Source: Armatimonadota bacterium (lineage in GTDB: Bacteria > Armatimonadota > Chthonomonadetes > Chthonomonadales > Chthonomonadaceae). From it: a DNA stretch of 14,798 nt. The stretch is from assembly GCA_026392135.1 (NCBI GenBank), contig JAPLCR010000410.1, positions 1 to 14,798 of the forward strand, given 5' to 3'. This document shows, piece after piece, positions 1 through 6,924 of this stretch (the first letter of the stretch is position 1; the number at the start of each line of letters is the position of its first letter). The position numbers and the translations under genes are program-made. The notes beneath the pieces are model-generated. The model was not told the DNA's origin. It did not search any database and saw nothing but the letters and a program-made list of their open reading frames with translations.

Positions 1-93
1 CGTTCTGCCGCTCGTTTTAGGGGCAGGGAGAAGAGCCGCGATTAGCGCATATTGACCATCGGTGAGGTCAGTGGGGTAACTTTGTCGGGACAT
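1..93 (-). CDS. IS5-family transposase, N-terminal 31 residues (partial)
   Basis: The minus strand from the ATG at 91-93 encodes 31 codons with no stop and runs off the left edge. The peptide contains YPTDLTDGQYALIAALLP, which matches the conserved opening of the DUF4096 domain found at the N-terminus of IS4/IS5-family transposases (the family pattern is roughly YPSDLTDAQWALIEPLLP). The catalytic DDE domain would lie outside the window, so whether the enzyme is intact or split into two frames, as is common in this family, cannot be judged. The protein would cut and join the ends of its own element. Confidence 0.8.
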   Translation of the reverse strand, partial: MSRQSYPTDLTDGQYALIAALLPAPKTSGRT

Positions 94-137
94 GATAACA
101 ACGTTATTCCACATTTTGAGAATTTTTCAACACCCTC
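1..137 (-). mobile_element. IS5-family insertion sequence, 5' end only
   Basis: This is the transposase-start end of an insertion sequence that runs leftward out of the window. On the minus strand the element appears to begin with GAGGGTGTTGAAAAA (tip at 137), followed by a 44-base leader and the transposase ATG at 93. The tip abuts CTAA on the minus strand (plus 138-141), which fits the YTAR target reported for IS5-type elements, so 138-141 is the probable target duplication. The other end, the second inverted repeat and the second target copy are outside the window, so the boundary is inferred from the broken gene next to it and from the shape of the terminal sequence. Confidence 0.75.
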
Positions 138-312
138 TTAGGTTTATCCTTCCTCGGTGTATATCCAAGATAAAGTTTTCACGCCCATCAGCAGATACTA
201 ATGGAACTATCAATACACCACCCAAATCCGGAAATTTATAGAGATTATCGTCTGCTCTATGTTTGTCCATACCAAAGAGCAAGTTCGCATCTGCTTGAGT
301 CAATTCTGACAT
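138..312 (-). pseudogene. DUF6978-like gene cut by an IS insertion (5' part)
   Basis: The minus-strand reading frame starts at the ATG at 310-312, preceded by AAGAAGG about 8 bases upstream. It encodes about 57 native residues: MSELTQADANLLFGM near the start, then PLVSADGRENFILDIHRGRI, and NL at the break. It then enters the IS tip and stops four codons later at 127. From memory, the LTQAEAD opening followed by a strongly conserved PL-S-DGRE-F-LD--RGRI block is typical of DUF6978 proteins, which are about 140-150 residues long and of unknown function. If so, roughly two thirds of the gene has been separated by the insertion and may lie beyond the element's other end. The family name is by recall; the truncation is visible directly. 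Confidence 0.65.
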
Positions 313-513
313 CTGGAATACCTTCTTTGTCGTAAGGCGGGGTACGTGGCATCCGTCTACAGTGTGTACGTTTTGCTAAGCCGCCTCTGAAATTGAGACC
401 AGAATTCTTGACATGGCGACAATACCTTGGAAGCGTAGACAAAGCCTACCCCTATTTACAACTACCGAGTTATCATTTCCTCCTGAAATTTGGTAGTCAC
501 CATGATATTAGTC

Positions 514-534
514 CCAAAACGCTATCTTCGCGCT
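514..534 (-). terminator. weak terminator-like hairpin after the T2SF operon
   Basis: On the minus strand, directly after the stop codon at 535-537, AGCGC - GAAGATA - GCGTT can form a 5-bp stem (one G-U pair) followed by a short T-tract and then GGG. It is correctly placed to end the folK/T2SF transcript, but the stem is short, so this is only a candidate. The rest of 313-513 holds no gene I can support. Confidence 0.3.
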
Positions 535-2109
535 CTAGTTCTCTGGTAATGTGGTACTCTTTTGTGCCAGTCCGCCATAACCAGAGATAACCGCCATACC
601 TACCAGTAAGGCAACGCATAAGAAGACAAACACGCCGAAAATAAGAGCCGCCTGATGCGATTTCACCTTCGCTTCGCTCTCAAAGTAGTCCGCCGACTTG
701 TCCATCATCGTGTCGAGGTTGCCCGTCGTCTCCCCTGTCTGAAACATATCCATAATCATAGGCGGGAAAAGCCCTGCCCGTCTCATCTGATCCGAAACAA
801 GCCCGCCATGCTCTGCCACGCGCACAGCATCTCCCGTCACTTTCTCTACAACGGCGTTACCAGAGGCTCGCCCCGCAATGTCCAATGCGCTCGGAATTGT
901 AAACCCACCCCGGTAAAGCGCGGCGAAAGCACGAGCAAAACGCGCAAGCGCAAACATTCGCACGATATTGCCTATAACGGGTATCTTCAGCTTGAACATA
1001 TCGTACCCTTCGCGCACACCCGGCATATTAAACAGAAAGAGGCGGAATGTCGCGTAAGCCGCGAATATCGCTAGCAGTATCGAACCCCCGAAGCCCACCG
1101 TGTTCGCCAAATAGCCCGCTCCATTACTGTTTAGCACCAAGTCCACAACCGCTAACGCCCCCCCAGTCAGCCCCGTTCTGCCTAGTATCATCACCGCCAC
1201 GAACAGAACGATTTTGGGATACATGGTCTCTCGTGAAATCATGCGTCTAATCTCTAGGTCGTGCTCTACGTAGTCAGCGAGATGAAGCAGCACTTGATCT
1301 ATCATGCCACCCTCTTCAGAGGCGCGAATCATCTCTACGTGCATCTGCGAAAAGACCCACGGATACGCCGCCATCACATCAGAGAGTTTACCCCCTGCCT
1401 CCACCTGTCTACTCGCCTCTCTCGCTATCTCTTTAAGTTTGGCATTTTTGGTGTTTTCCTCTAGGGCAGAGAGGGAGCGATAGAGAGTTAGCCCCGCCCC
1501 AATGAGGGTTGCGAACTGCCGATACCATGCGGCGAGGTCTTTAATAACTACTCCCGATATTATGGGGTAGACAACAAGTTCGCTAAAACGCCGTGAAAAA
1601 GACTGCTGAGGGCGAGCCGCCTTGCTATAGGGTATCCGCGTAATACGCCCCTTCTCTAGTCCCCCCGCCGCCTCTTTTTGCGATGCAGCAGAGATAGATA
1701 CAGCAGACGCAGGAGAGGCGATACGTACCACGCTTCCCATCGCGTTCATGGTAGCCTTAGGGGCATCTTGCTGAGGCAACGCGCCCCCGCGCTCCCATGG
1801 CTCTCTGCGTGCCTCGTCCTGCTGAGCCGTCGGGTCACCCAAAAAGGTACGTTGGGGAGTAAGCTCTGCCGCCTGCTGTGTTGGGAGGGAGGGAGAGGGG
1901 CTTGTATCCATCACCCCTGCGTTGAACGCAGGCTCCGAGAGAAGCGTGGGTTCAAGAGAGGCGGCAGAGGTGTTCGATATCTCCAACTTGAGGGGGCTGT
2001 AGCCCATCAAGCGCACCTGCTCTCCCGCCGAAAGCAGGTCGCCTGCGATAACGGTTCCGTCAATCTGATTCCCAAACTGGTCAGCCGCGCTAAATAGAAA
2101 TTGAGGCAT
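535..2109 (-). CDS. GspF/PilC-like inner-membrane protein (T2SF domains), copy 1
   Basis: This is a polytopic inner-membrane protein of the type II secretion/type IV pilus platform family, which couples a cytoplasmic assembly ATPase to pilin polymerisation. I place the start at the ATG at 2107-2109 rather than the ATG at 2122-2124. GGGGAG lies 7 bases before the inner ATG, and MPQFLFSAAD then aligns with the start of copy 2 (MQYFYEALDS). In the resulting 524 residues, 1-45 form the small N-terminal module, about 46-185 are a Pro/Ala/Ser/Gln-rich linker, and the first T2SF domain is at about 190-295. Membrane segments follow near 298-310 and 337-360. The second T2SF domain at about 380-485 carries the family motif TGETTGNLDTMM (458-469), and a last membrane helix is at about 487-508. 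GspF proteins are usually near 400 residues; the excess is the linker. The gene lies 141 bases downstream of copy 2 and is probably in the same operon. No ATPase, pilin or secretin gene is in view. Confidence 0.85.
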   Translation of the reverse strand: MPQFLFSAADQFGNQIDGTVIAGDLLSAGEQVRLMGYSPLKLEISNTSAASLEPTLLSEPAFNAGVMDTSPSPSLPTQQAAELTPQRTFLGDPTAQQDEARREPWERGGALPQQDAPKATMNAMGSVVRIASPASAVSISAASQKEAAGGLEKGRITRIPYSKAARPQQSFSRRFSELVVYPIISGVVIKDLAAWYRQFATLIGAGLTLYRSLSALEENTKNAKLKEIAREASRQVEAGGKLSDVMAAYPWVFSQMHVEMIRASEEGGMIDQVLLHLADYVEHDLEIRRMISRETMYPKIVLFVAVMILGRTGLTGGALAVVDLVLNSNGAGYLANTVGFGGSILLAIFAAYATFRLFLFNMPGVREGYDMFKLKIPVIGNIVRMFALARFARAFAALYRGGFTIPSALDIAGRASGNAVVEKVTGDAVRVAEHGGLVSDQMRRAGLFPPMIMDMFQTGETTGNLDTMMDKSADYFESEAKVKSHQAALIFGVFVFLCVALLVGMAVISGYGGLAQKSTTLPEN

Positions 2110-2250
2110 AGGTTTGCTCCCCATAATAGATAGATGTCAGATTAGGCAACGCCCGGAAACAGTGGAACGTTTCGCCCCCACTTAACCTCTCACCGCTTGT
2201 GAGGGGCATCCTTGTGGAGAGACTATTGGGGGACCCTGCCCTCATCCCAC

Positions 2251-3654
2251 TCAGTTATTCAGCTCAGGAAACGCAGTCTCCGTGAAGCTAAACATTCCAT
2301 GAAAGTAGGAGTAAGCCATCCAGCAGACGGTAAATCCTCCCGCAATCAGCATACCGAGAAAACCGATACGAAACATCGTCCACTGCGCCTTCTTCTTTGC
2401 ATCGTCTACCGTCTGCTGATACATAACTGCCGCTCTGTCCAACATCTCCCCTATCTGCCCAGACTGCTCTCCGGTAATAATCAACTGCTCAATCGAGTTA
2501 CCGAAAAGCCCCGTCTGCGCGAACGCATCGCCTAGGCTTGCTCCTTTTTGCATAATGTCGTAAGACTGGGCAAGTTTGTCGCGAATTACCACATTACTTG
2601 CGGTCAGCATCGCGCCCTCCCAAGCCACGCTAGGCGAAACTCCCGCATGATGAAGGCGGCTCAACATACGCACAAAGTTCCCTAGAGCGACATGACGCTG
2701 CAGTGCCCCGAAAGGTTGTAGCTTCAGCCCCCAGCTGTCACGTGTGTATCGGTATTTAGGCTGGTTAAACTTTCGAGCGAGGAGCACCATTCCCAGGGGC
2801 AGTGCTAGAAAAATGGGAATAAGTAGCGCGAGTTGTTTTAGATAGAGGACATAGAAGACCTTTGCATCCCCCGCGCTCAAGCCCTTGAAAAACGACGAAA
2901 AGAGCGGAATTACGAAAGGAAGAGCCGAATAGGATATCGCAAAAATCGCTTTGGGAACCCATACCCAGCGGTAGAGTGCCACCCTCTGTTCATAGTCTAG
3001 CGCGATTTCAGAGAGTGCTATCTCAATAAAACCGCCCAACTCTCCCCCGCGTAGCGTCGCTACGACGTGTTCGGGAAAGATATGCGGGTATCGTGCCATT
3101 ACGTTGGAAACAGGGCTGCCTGTTCGCGCCGCGGTCGCCATCTCTTTCGCCACAAGAGAGAGATTTCTGTTCGCAGTGCGCGGTGCAAGGTTGTCTAGAG
3201 CCATGTAGACTGTCATGCCGCTATGAACCAGCGACTGTAGCTGTTGAAAAAAGAGCATTCGCTCCTTATCATTCACACCGCTTAGGCTAGAGGCGTTCGC
3301 GACCTGAGGCAGGCTATAACCCGGCGCGATTTGACGCGCTACGGGTTGGGTTTTCGCCTTGGAAGCCACCTTCGCGGCGTTTCCCGCCAAAACCGCCCCC
3401 CCCGTTCGCGCCTGAGTCTGCGCGGGAGCCAGAGCGCGAGCAACAGGTTGCGCCGCAACGCTCTGCGGTGTAGAGGTGATGGCGGGAAGGTTCTGCGCGT
3501 AGAGCGTGCCTGTCGTCGCAAAGTCAGGTGCAAGAGAGCGCAGTTGATAGCCCTGTATAAGGACGCGGCTTCGCGCCTCCTCCACAGAGTTTCCATCTAC
3601 TTTCCCCACAACCGTCTGTCCAGAGCTATCCAATGCCTCATAGAAGTACTGCAT
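2251..3654 (-). CDS. GspF/PilC-like inner-membrane protein (T2SF domains), copy 2
   Basis: This is a second T2SF-family protein (467 residues), presumably a platform component of a type IV pilus or type II secretion-like machine. The ATG at 3652-3654 follows AAAGGAGG closely and lies 15 bases after the folK stop, so co-transcription with folK is likely. Residues 1-43 are the N-terminal module (YEALDSSGQTVVGKVDG). Residues about 45-128 are an Ala/Pro/Gln-rich linker. The first T2SF domain is at about 132-230, with LRGGELGGFIEIA in place of the usual GE-SG-L motif. Hydrophobic segments lie at about 232-253 and 272-293. The second domain at about 323-425 has the canonical TGEQSGQIGEML (394-405), and the final helix is at about 427-450. 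Copies 1 and 2 share architecture but little sequence, so they are old paralogues. They could form a heteromeric platform or serve different machines; the sequence does not decide this. Confidence 0.86.
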   Translation of the reverse strand: MQYFYEALDSSGQTVVGKVDGNSVEEARSRVLIQGYQLRSLAPDFATTGTLYAQNLPAITSTPQSVAAQPVARALAPAQTQARTGGAVLAGNAAKVASKAKTQPVARQIAPGYSLPQVANASSLSGVNDKERMLFFQQLQSLVHSGMTVYMALDNLAPRTANRNLSLVAKEMATAARTGSPVSNVMARYPHIFPEHVVATLRGGELGGFIEIALSEIALDYEQRVALYRWVWVPKAIFAISYSALPFVIPLFSSFFKGLSAGDAKVFYVLYLKQLALLIPIFLALPLGMVLLARKFNQPKYRYTRDSWGLKLQPFGALQRHVALGNFVRMLSRLHHAGVSPSVAWEGAMLTASNVVIRDKLAQSYDIMQKGASLGDAFAQTGLFGNSIEQLIITGEQSGQIGEMLDRAAVMYQQTVDDAKKKAQWTMFRIGFLGMLIAGGFTVCWMAYSYFHGMFSFTETAFPELNN

Positions 3655-3669
3655 ATACCCTCCTTTGAC

Positions 3670-4221
3670 TCACTCTCCAAAAGATAACACAAGCCCCGCA
3701 ACACGCCAAATCGCCTGCCGTTGAACTTCATCCGTCAAAACAATCTCCCTCAAACGTTGCCCATTCCGAAGCACAGTGTCAGGTGCTAACTCTGCCAAAG
3801 GCAACGCCACAAACGCCCTCTCTGCAATACCGGGGTGGGGCAACGTCAGGCGCGGTGAACTCTCCACACGCGCTCCATACAACAAAATATCTATATCTAT
3901 CGTGCGCGGCGACCAACGCTCTGCCCGCTCCCGACCACCCGCCCGCTCAATCTCCAGAACGCGCTCTAACAGACCAATTGGAGAGAGAGTTGTCTCCAAT
4001 TCTACCACGCAGTTCAAGTGAGGAGGGTACCTCTCGCTATCGCCGGGAGCTAATCCCAAGTGCGGTGACTCATAAATAGAAGAGACCGCCACAACGCGCA
4101 CGCCTTTACTTGTAAGACGTTGTAATGCGCTCTGCAAGTGCGACTCCCTCTCGCCAATACTTGAGCCTAATCCGAGATAGCCTGTCACCCACTCAGCTGG
4201 TTGCGTCACGGCGGTCTTCAC
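3670..4221 (-). CDS. folK: 2-amino-4-hydroxy-6-hydroxymethyldihydropteridine pyrophosphokinase (HPPK)
   Basis: HPPK transfers pyrophosphate from ATP to 6-hydroxymethyl-7,8-dihydropterin, the step before dihydropteroate synthase in folate biosynthesis, in the cytoplasm. The protein shows the family opening YLGLGSSIGERESHLQSAL (residues 15-33; Ser replaces the usual Asn of GSN), SSIYES-P near 47-53, and the signature RWSPRTIDIDILLYG. That signature supplies the two Mg-binding aspartates; Ser stands where Gly/Ala is common. LPHP and a C-terminal L-ELAPD block also fit. The length of 183 codons is normal to slightly long. The reading frame opens with GTG at 4219-4221, but AAGG there is too close to be a good ribosome site; GTG codons 5 and 12 are alternative starts, and codon 12 would give a start nearer to the family norm. 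No folP or folB is adjacent. It appears to be the first gene of the operon with the two T2SF genes. Confidence 0.9.
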   Translation of the reverse strand: MKTAVTQPAEWVTGYLGLGSSIGERESHLQSALQRLTSKGVRVVAVSSIYESPHLGLAPGDSERYPPHLNCVVELETTLSPIGLLERVLEIERAGGRERAERWSPRTIDIDILLYGARVESSPRLTLPHPGIAERAFVALPLAELAPDTVLRNGQRLREIVLTDEVQRQAIWRVAGLVLSFGE

Positions 4222-4347
4222 TACCTTTTTCTACGTGTTTCAAAATGACTCCGTTTCTATAAGAGCCTAAGTTATGAACCTCTCCATTTTCATAGTAGCC
4301 CTTGCGGTGTAGTAAAAGTACCCCGAACACTATCCTGGAGGACTGCG

Positions 4348-4422
4348 ATGCACAAACAGGTTATCACAATTTACTACCTTTGCGTCGATTTTTTAGCCCT
4401 TCACAGACAAAAAGACGACTAG
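4348..4422 (+). CDS. possible 24-residue small ORF with a strong ribosome site
   Basis: The gap at 4222-4491 between two minus-strand genes contains a plus-strand ATG (4348-4350) placed 5 bases after GGAGGA (4337-4342). It opens a 24-codon frame ending in TAG. The peptide begins MHKQVITIYYLCVDFLAL, with a hydrophobic middle, and ends in a charged RQKDD. I recognise no family and see no convincing promoter. The good Shine-Dalgarno spacing is the only argument for it, and a chance match is quite possible. Nothing else in this gap is supported. Confidence 0.2.
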   Translation: MHKQVITIYYLCVDFLALHRQKDD

Positions 4423-4491
4423 AAAGCCCAGATGCCCCCGCAGGAGAGGCGTATCAATGGGTACTACAAGTTAGGCTACATTTGGGAGGGG

Positions 4492-5592
4492 TTAATCTGC
4501 CTTCTCTTCCTTATCGCCCAAATCTAGCGGCTCCCCCAAATCAAAGGTCGCGGAAGTAGCATCTACAGGGCGCAAAAGTTGTTGCGTTTGGTCTTGATAG
4601 CCTCCATAGGAGGGGCGCAGGAGGAGGCTAGCCGCGTCGTTGGGCATAGAGGAGGCACGAAGCAGAGTATTGTGTGCAGATTCATGGATCTGCCTCTTTT
4701 CTAGTATCGGCAGTATGCGTTGTGCGGCTTGCCTTGCAGCAAGGCTCTTTGTTTTTACCAGAAAGCGTTGCAGAGGAAGCACGGCTCGCCCGTCTCCCAT
4801 CTTACCAAGAGCCTCCAGGATTTGTAGTTGGAGCGGCTCCTTAACGTGGTCGAGAAGGAGGGAGAGATTCGGAACGACCCCCGCCCCCATCTCCAAATAG
4901 TGTTCGGGAGTCAAGGAGGCAAGAACACGTGGTAAGGCAACCGTCGCAGCTCGGCGCACCCGACCATCAAAGGATCCCTGACGGACTGCCGCTGTTTCGT
5001 ACATAGCGCGTGTAATGGCTTCTGTGCCCTCCGGTAGAGCGATAAGCCCCAGTGCCTCAACGGCAGTAGCACGAAGCAGGTTAAAGCGCAAATCCCCCCA
5101 GAGACTTGCAGCAAGCCATACAAAAGGAAACGAGCACAGAGACCCCAAAAACAGGTAGAGTAGGAGCCAAGAGTCTGCCCCCGAGCTTATGCCGAACCAC
5201 AGCCCTACCAGTACTGCAATAGACAGCCACCATGAAAGAGCCACTTTATAGAATTCGGGTAGGGTCGTCTTCTTCAAAAAGTCCGACAGAGCGGCAATCG
5301 CCTGTAGTTTTTTGTGGTGGGAGAGCGGCATACGCCCCAAAGCCCACATCGCCAGTAGGTGTTTGCGCCAACTCCATGCCGATACAACCACCATTGAAGA
5401 GATCGCTATAGAGGCCTCTTCATCTCCAGTGGCAGAAGGCTCTATCAGAAACCTCTCCACCATATTTCGTAGAGGCGACGGTCTCTTTTGGGTTTTGCAT
5501 CGCCGTTTTGCCCACTCGACCTCTTCATACGAAAGAGGTGCGGGTGGTGCTGAAAGGGGAGCAGGCACACTTTGTGGGGGCAAATCGTTCAA
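4492..5592 (-). CDS. HEAT-repeat protein with two membrane segments
   Basis: The function is unknown. I choose the TTG at 5590-5592 as start because AGGAGG sits 6 bases before it; the frame also opens with a TTG at 5625 that has no ribosome site. This gives 366 residues. Positions 1-50 are Pro-rich and charged. Two hydrophobic segments at about 117-135 and 141-163 (rich in Trp, Leu and Phe) should form a membrane hairpin. About 173-299 is alpha-helical repeat sequence of HEAT type (for example LLRATAVEALGLIAL, RRAATVALPRVLASL, LQILEALGKMGDGRAVLPL). HEAT repeats are protein-binding scaffolds, so this is probably a membrane-tethered adaptor with both termini on the same side. The last ~65 residues look disordered, repeat a short LLR[A/P] motif three times and end in acidic sequence. 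The gene is monocistronic as far as I can see and diverges from the phosphofructokinase gene. Confidence 0.75.
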   Translation of the reverse strand: MNDLPPQSVPAPLSAPPAPLSYEEVEWAKRRCKTQKRPSPLRNMVERFLIEPSATGDEEASIAISSMVVVSAWSWRKHLLAMWALGRMPLSHHKKLQAIAALSDFLKKTTLPEFYKVALSWWLSIAVLVGLWFGISSGADSWLLLYLFLGSLCSFPFVWLAASLWGDLRFNLLRATAVEALGLIALPEGTEAITRAMYETAAVRQGSFDGRVRRAATVALPRVLASLTPEHYLEMGAGVVPNLSLLLDHVKEPLQLQILEALGKMGDGRAVLPLQRFLVKTKSLAARQAAQRILPILEKRQIHESAHNTLLRASSMPNDAASLLLRPSYGGYQDQTQQLLRPVDATSATFDLGEPLDLGDKEEKAD

Positions 5593-5770
5593 GGTCAACC
5601 TCCTCTGTTCTCTACAAAAGGACAAGAGTCCGCACTATGCTGTAAAGTTCGGTATCTACTGCTTAGGTTCCTTCTCACTTCTCAGGTTCTTAGGGGCTAC
5701 GCCTTAGTGTTTCCATAAGGTTTTGGGGTAGACTTATCGGGGACGGGAGGAAGGAAGACCCCCTACTCCC

Positions 5771-5786
5771 CCAAAATCTATTTTGG
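5771..5786. promoter_or_regulatory. perfect palindrome upstream of the phosphofructokinase gene
   Basis: CCAAAAT-CT-ATTTTGG is a perfect 7-bp inverted repeat with a 2-base centre, ending 36 bases before the ATG at 5823. It lies in the only non-coding gap between the divergent HEAT-repeat and phosphofructokinase genes, so it is a candidate operator. I could not identify a convincing -35/-10 pair here. It lacks a T-run and is too short for a terminator. Confidence 0.4.
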
Positions 5787-5822
5787 CATCCTGTCTGAAG
5801 ACGAGAATGAGGAAGGTTTACA

Positions 5823-6854
5823 ATGAAGATTGGAATTTTGACGGGTGGTGGCGACTGCCCAGGGCTGAACCCCGCAGTACGCGGTTTTGTTATTAAGTCT
5901 CTTGAGTATGGACATCAAGTCTATGCAATTCGGGAGGGGTGGCGCGGCTTGGTGAAGCCTATAACTGACGATGCCCCGCTGACTTTGAACGACGTAGATG
6001 AGCTTATCTATCGGGGCGGAACTGCGCTGCGCTCCTCGCGTACCAACCCTTACAAAGACCCTGCACAGCTACAAGCCGTGAAGGAGAACATCCAGAAGTA
6101 CGGATTTGATGCGATTGGTGCGTTTGGGGGTGAGGATACGCTTGGTGTTGCAAGTAAACTCTATAAAGACGGCTTTAACACAGTGGGGTGTCCCAAAACA
6201 ATGGATAATGACCTCTCTGAAACCGACTATACTTTTGGCTTTGACTCTGCGGTGAGCGTAAATGTGGATGCAATAGACCGCCTCCGCGATACGGCGCGTT
6301 CGCACATGAGAGTCGTTGTTCTTGAGGTGATGGGGCGGCACGCGGGCTGGGTTGCACTACACTCTGCGATTGCAGGCGGCGCGGACGCGGTTCTGCTTCC
6401 CGAAATAGAGATGAACGTAGATGAACTTTGCGAGCAGGTACAGCGGGCTTATGACCGCAAAAAGTACGCGATTGTCGTCGCTTCGGAAGGCGTGGAGCTA
6501 CCCGGAACCGATGAGGGTGAAGCGACACTCGATGCTTTCGGTCACGTTAGCTTGAGCAATCGTGCGGTTGGTGAAACCGTTGCGGGTATTATTGAAGAGC
6601 GCACCAAACTAGAGACCCGCTCCGCCGTTACGGGGCATATTCAGCGTGGAGGCGCCCCCACTGCATTCGACCGTGTGCTGGCATCGCGTCTTGGTGTTCG
6701 CGCCGCGCAGTGCGTCCATGAAAAAGACTTTGGCAAAATGGTAGCTCTACGCGGAACGGATATAGTGACCGCTCCCATCGAAGCCGCTGTAGGAACCCTG
6801 AAAGTCATTCCTGCTGACCTCATCGCACAGGTGAAGACTCTGTTTGCGAAGTAA
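5823..6854 (+). CDS. pfp: 6-phosphofructokinase, PPi-dependent/mixed type
   Basis: The enzyme phosphorylates fructose 6-phosphate to fructose 1,6-bisphosphate in glycolysis (cytoplasmic). AGGAAGG lies 6 bases before the ATG, and the protein is 343 residues, normal for the mixed-substrate PFK group. Visible landmarks are TGGGDCPGLNPAVRG (7-21), GGEDT (102-106), PKTMDNDL (124-131) and MGRHAGW (170-176). The last contributes to sugar-phosphate binding, and D128 is the catalytic base equivalent. Donor choice in this family is read from two residues. ATP enzymes have Gly at the second position of the GGDG-type motif and Gly in the PGT-DND loop, whereas PPi enzymes have Asp and Lys. Here they are D105 and K125, so PPi is predicted as donor, making the reaction reversible. 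GGEDTLGVA is, as I recall, also found in the Amycolatopsis PPi-PFK. If ATP dependence were shown, the symbol pfkA would apply. It ends at a strong terminator 18 bases downstream. Confidence 0.93.
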   Translation: MKIGILTGGGDCPGLNPAVRGFVIKSLEYGHQVYAIREGWRGLVKPITDDAPLTLNDVDELIYRGGTALRSSRTNPYKDPAQLQAVKENIQKYGFDAIGAFGGEDTLGVASKLYKDGFNTVGCPKTMDNDLSETDYTFGFDSAVSVNVDAIDRLRDTARSHMRVVVLEVMGRHAGWVALHSAIAGGADAVLLPEIEMNVDELCEQVQRAYDRKKYAIVVASEGVELPGTDEGEATLDAFGHVSLSNRAVGETVAGIIEERTKLETRSAVTGHIQRGGAPTAFDRVLASRLGVRAAQCVHEKDFGKMVALRGTDIVTAPIEAAVGTLKVIPADLIAQVKTLFAK

Positions 6855-6871
6855 GCTCTAAGCGTTCTTGG

Positions 6872-6924
6872 GGTGTGGCACTTGTCTTGCGCTATCGCAA
6901 GGCAGGAGCCACACCAGCCTTTTT
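6872..6924 (+). terminator. long near-perfect hairpin terminator of the phosphofructokinase gene
   Basis: GGTGTGGC (6872-6879) pairs perfectly with GCCACACC (6908-6915). Inside it, after one A-A mismatch, CTTGT pairs with GCAGG (two G-U pairs), then CTTGCG (6886-6891) with CGCAAG (6896-6901), leaving a CTAT loop. The stem therefore has about 19 pairs with one mismatch. AGCC and five Ts (6920-6924) follow, as expected for Rho-independent termination on the plus strand. There is no T-run on the other side, so it is probably not bidirectional. The structure overlaps the 3' end of the convergent lipoprotein gene. Its size is unusual for a plain terminator and could mark a dispersed palindromic repeat. 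Confidence 0.75.

Noticed and set aside
257..442. 61-codon minus-strand frame overlapping the start of the DUF6978-like gene
   Set aside because: It overlaps the better-supported gene in another frame, has no ribosome site, and its composition (Arg/Cys-rich) is not protein-like.
357..455. Minus-strand open stretch ending in a plausible-looking C-terminus (includes SPCQEFWSQFQRRLSK)
   Set aside because: Only 32 codons between stops, without a usable start codon or ribosome site. It might be the remnant of a gene preceding the DUF6978-like gene, but this cannot be supported.
474..490. Strong AGGAGG followed by ATG on the minus strand
   Set aside because: The ATG opens only four codons before a stop, so it is probably coincidental.
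2178..2200. Hairpin CCCCTCAC-AAGCG-GTGAGAGG between the two T2SF genes
   Set aside because: It has one mismatch and no T-run on either strand; too weak to call a terminator or attenuator.
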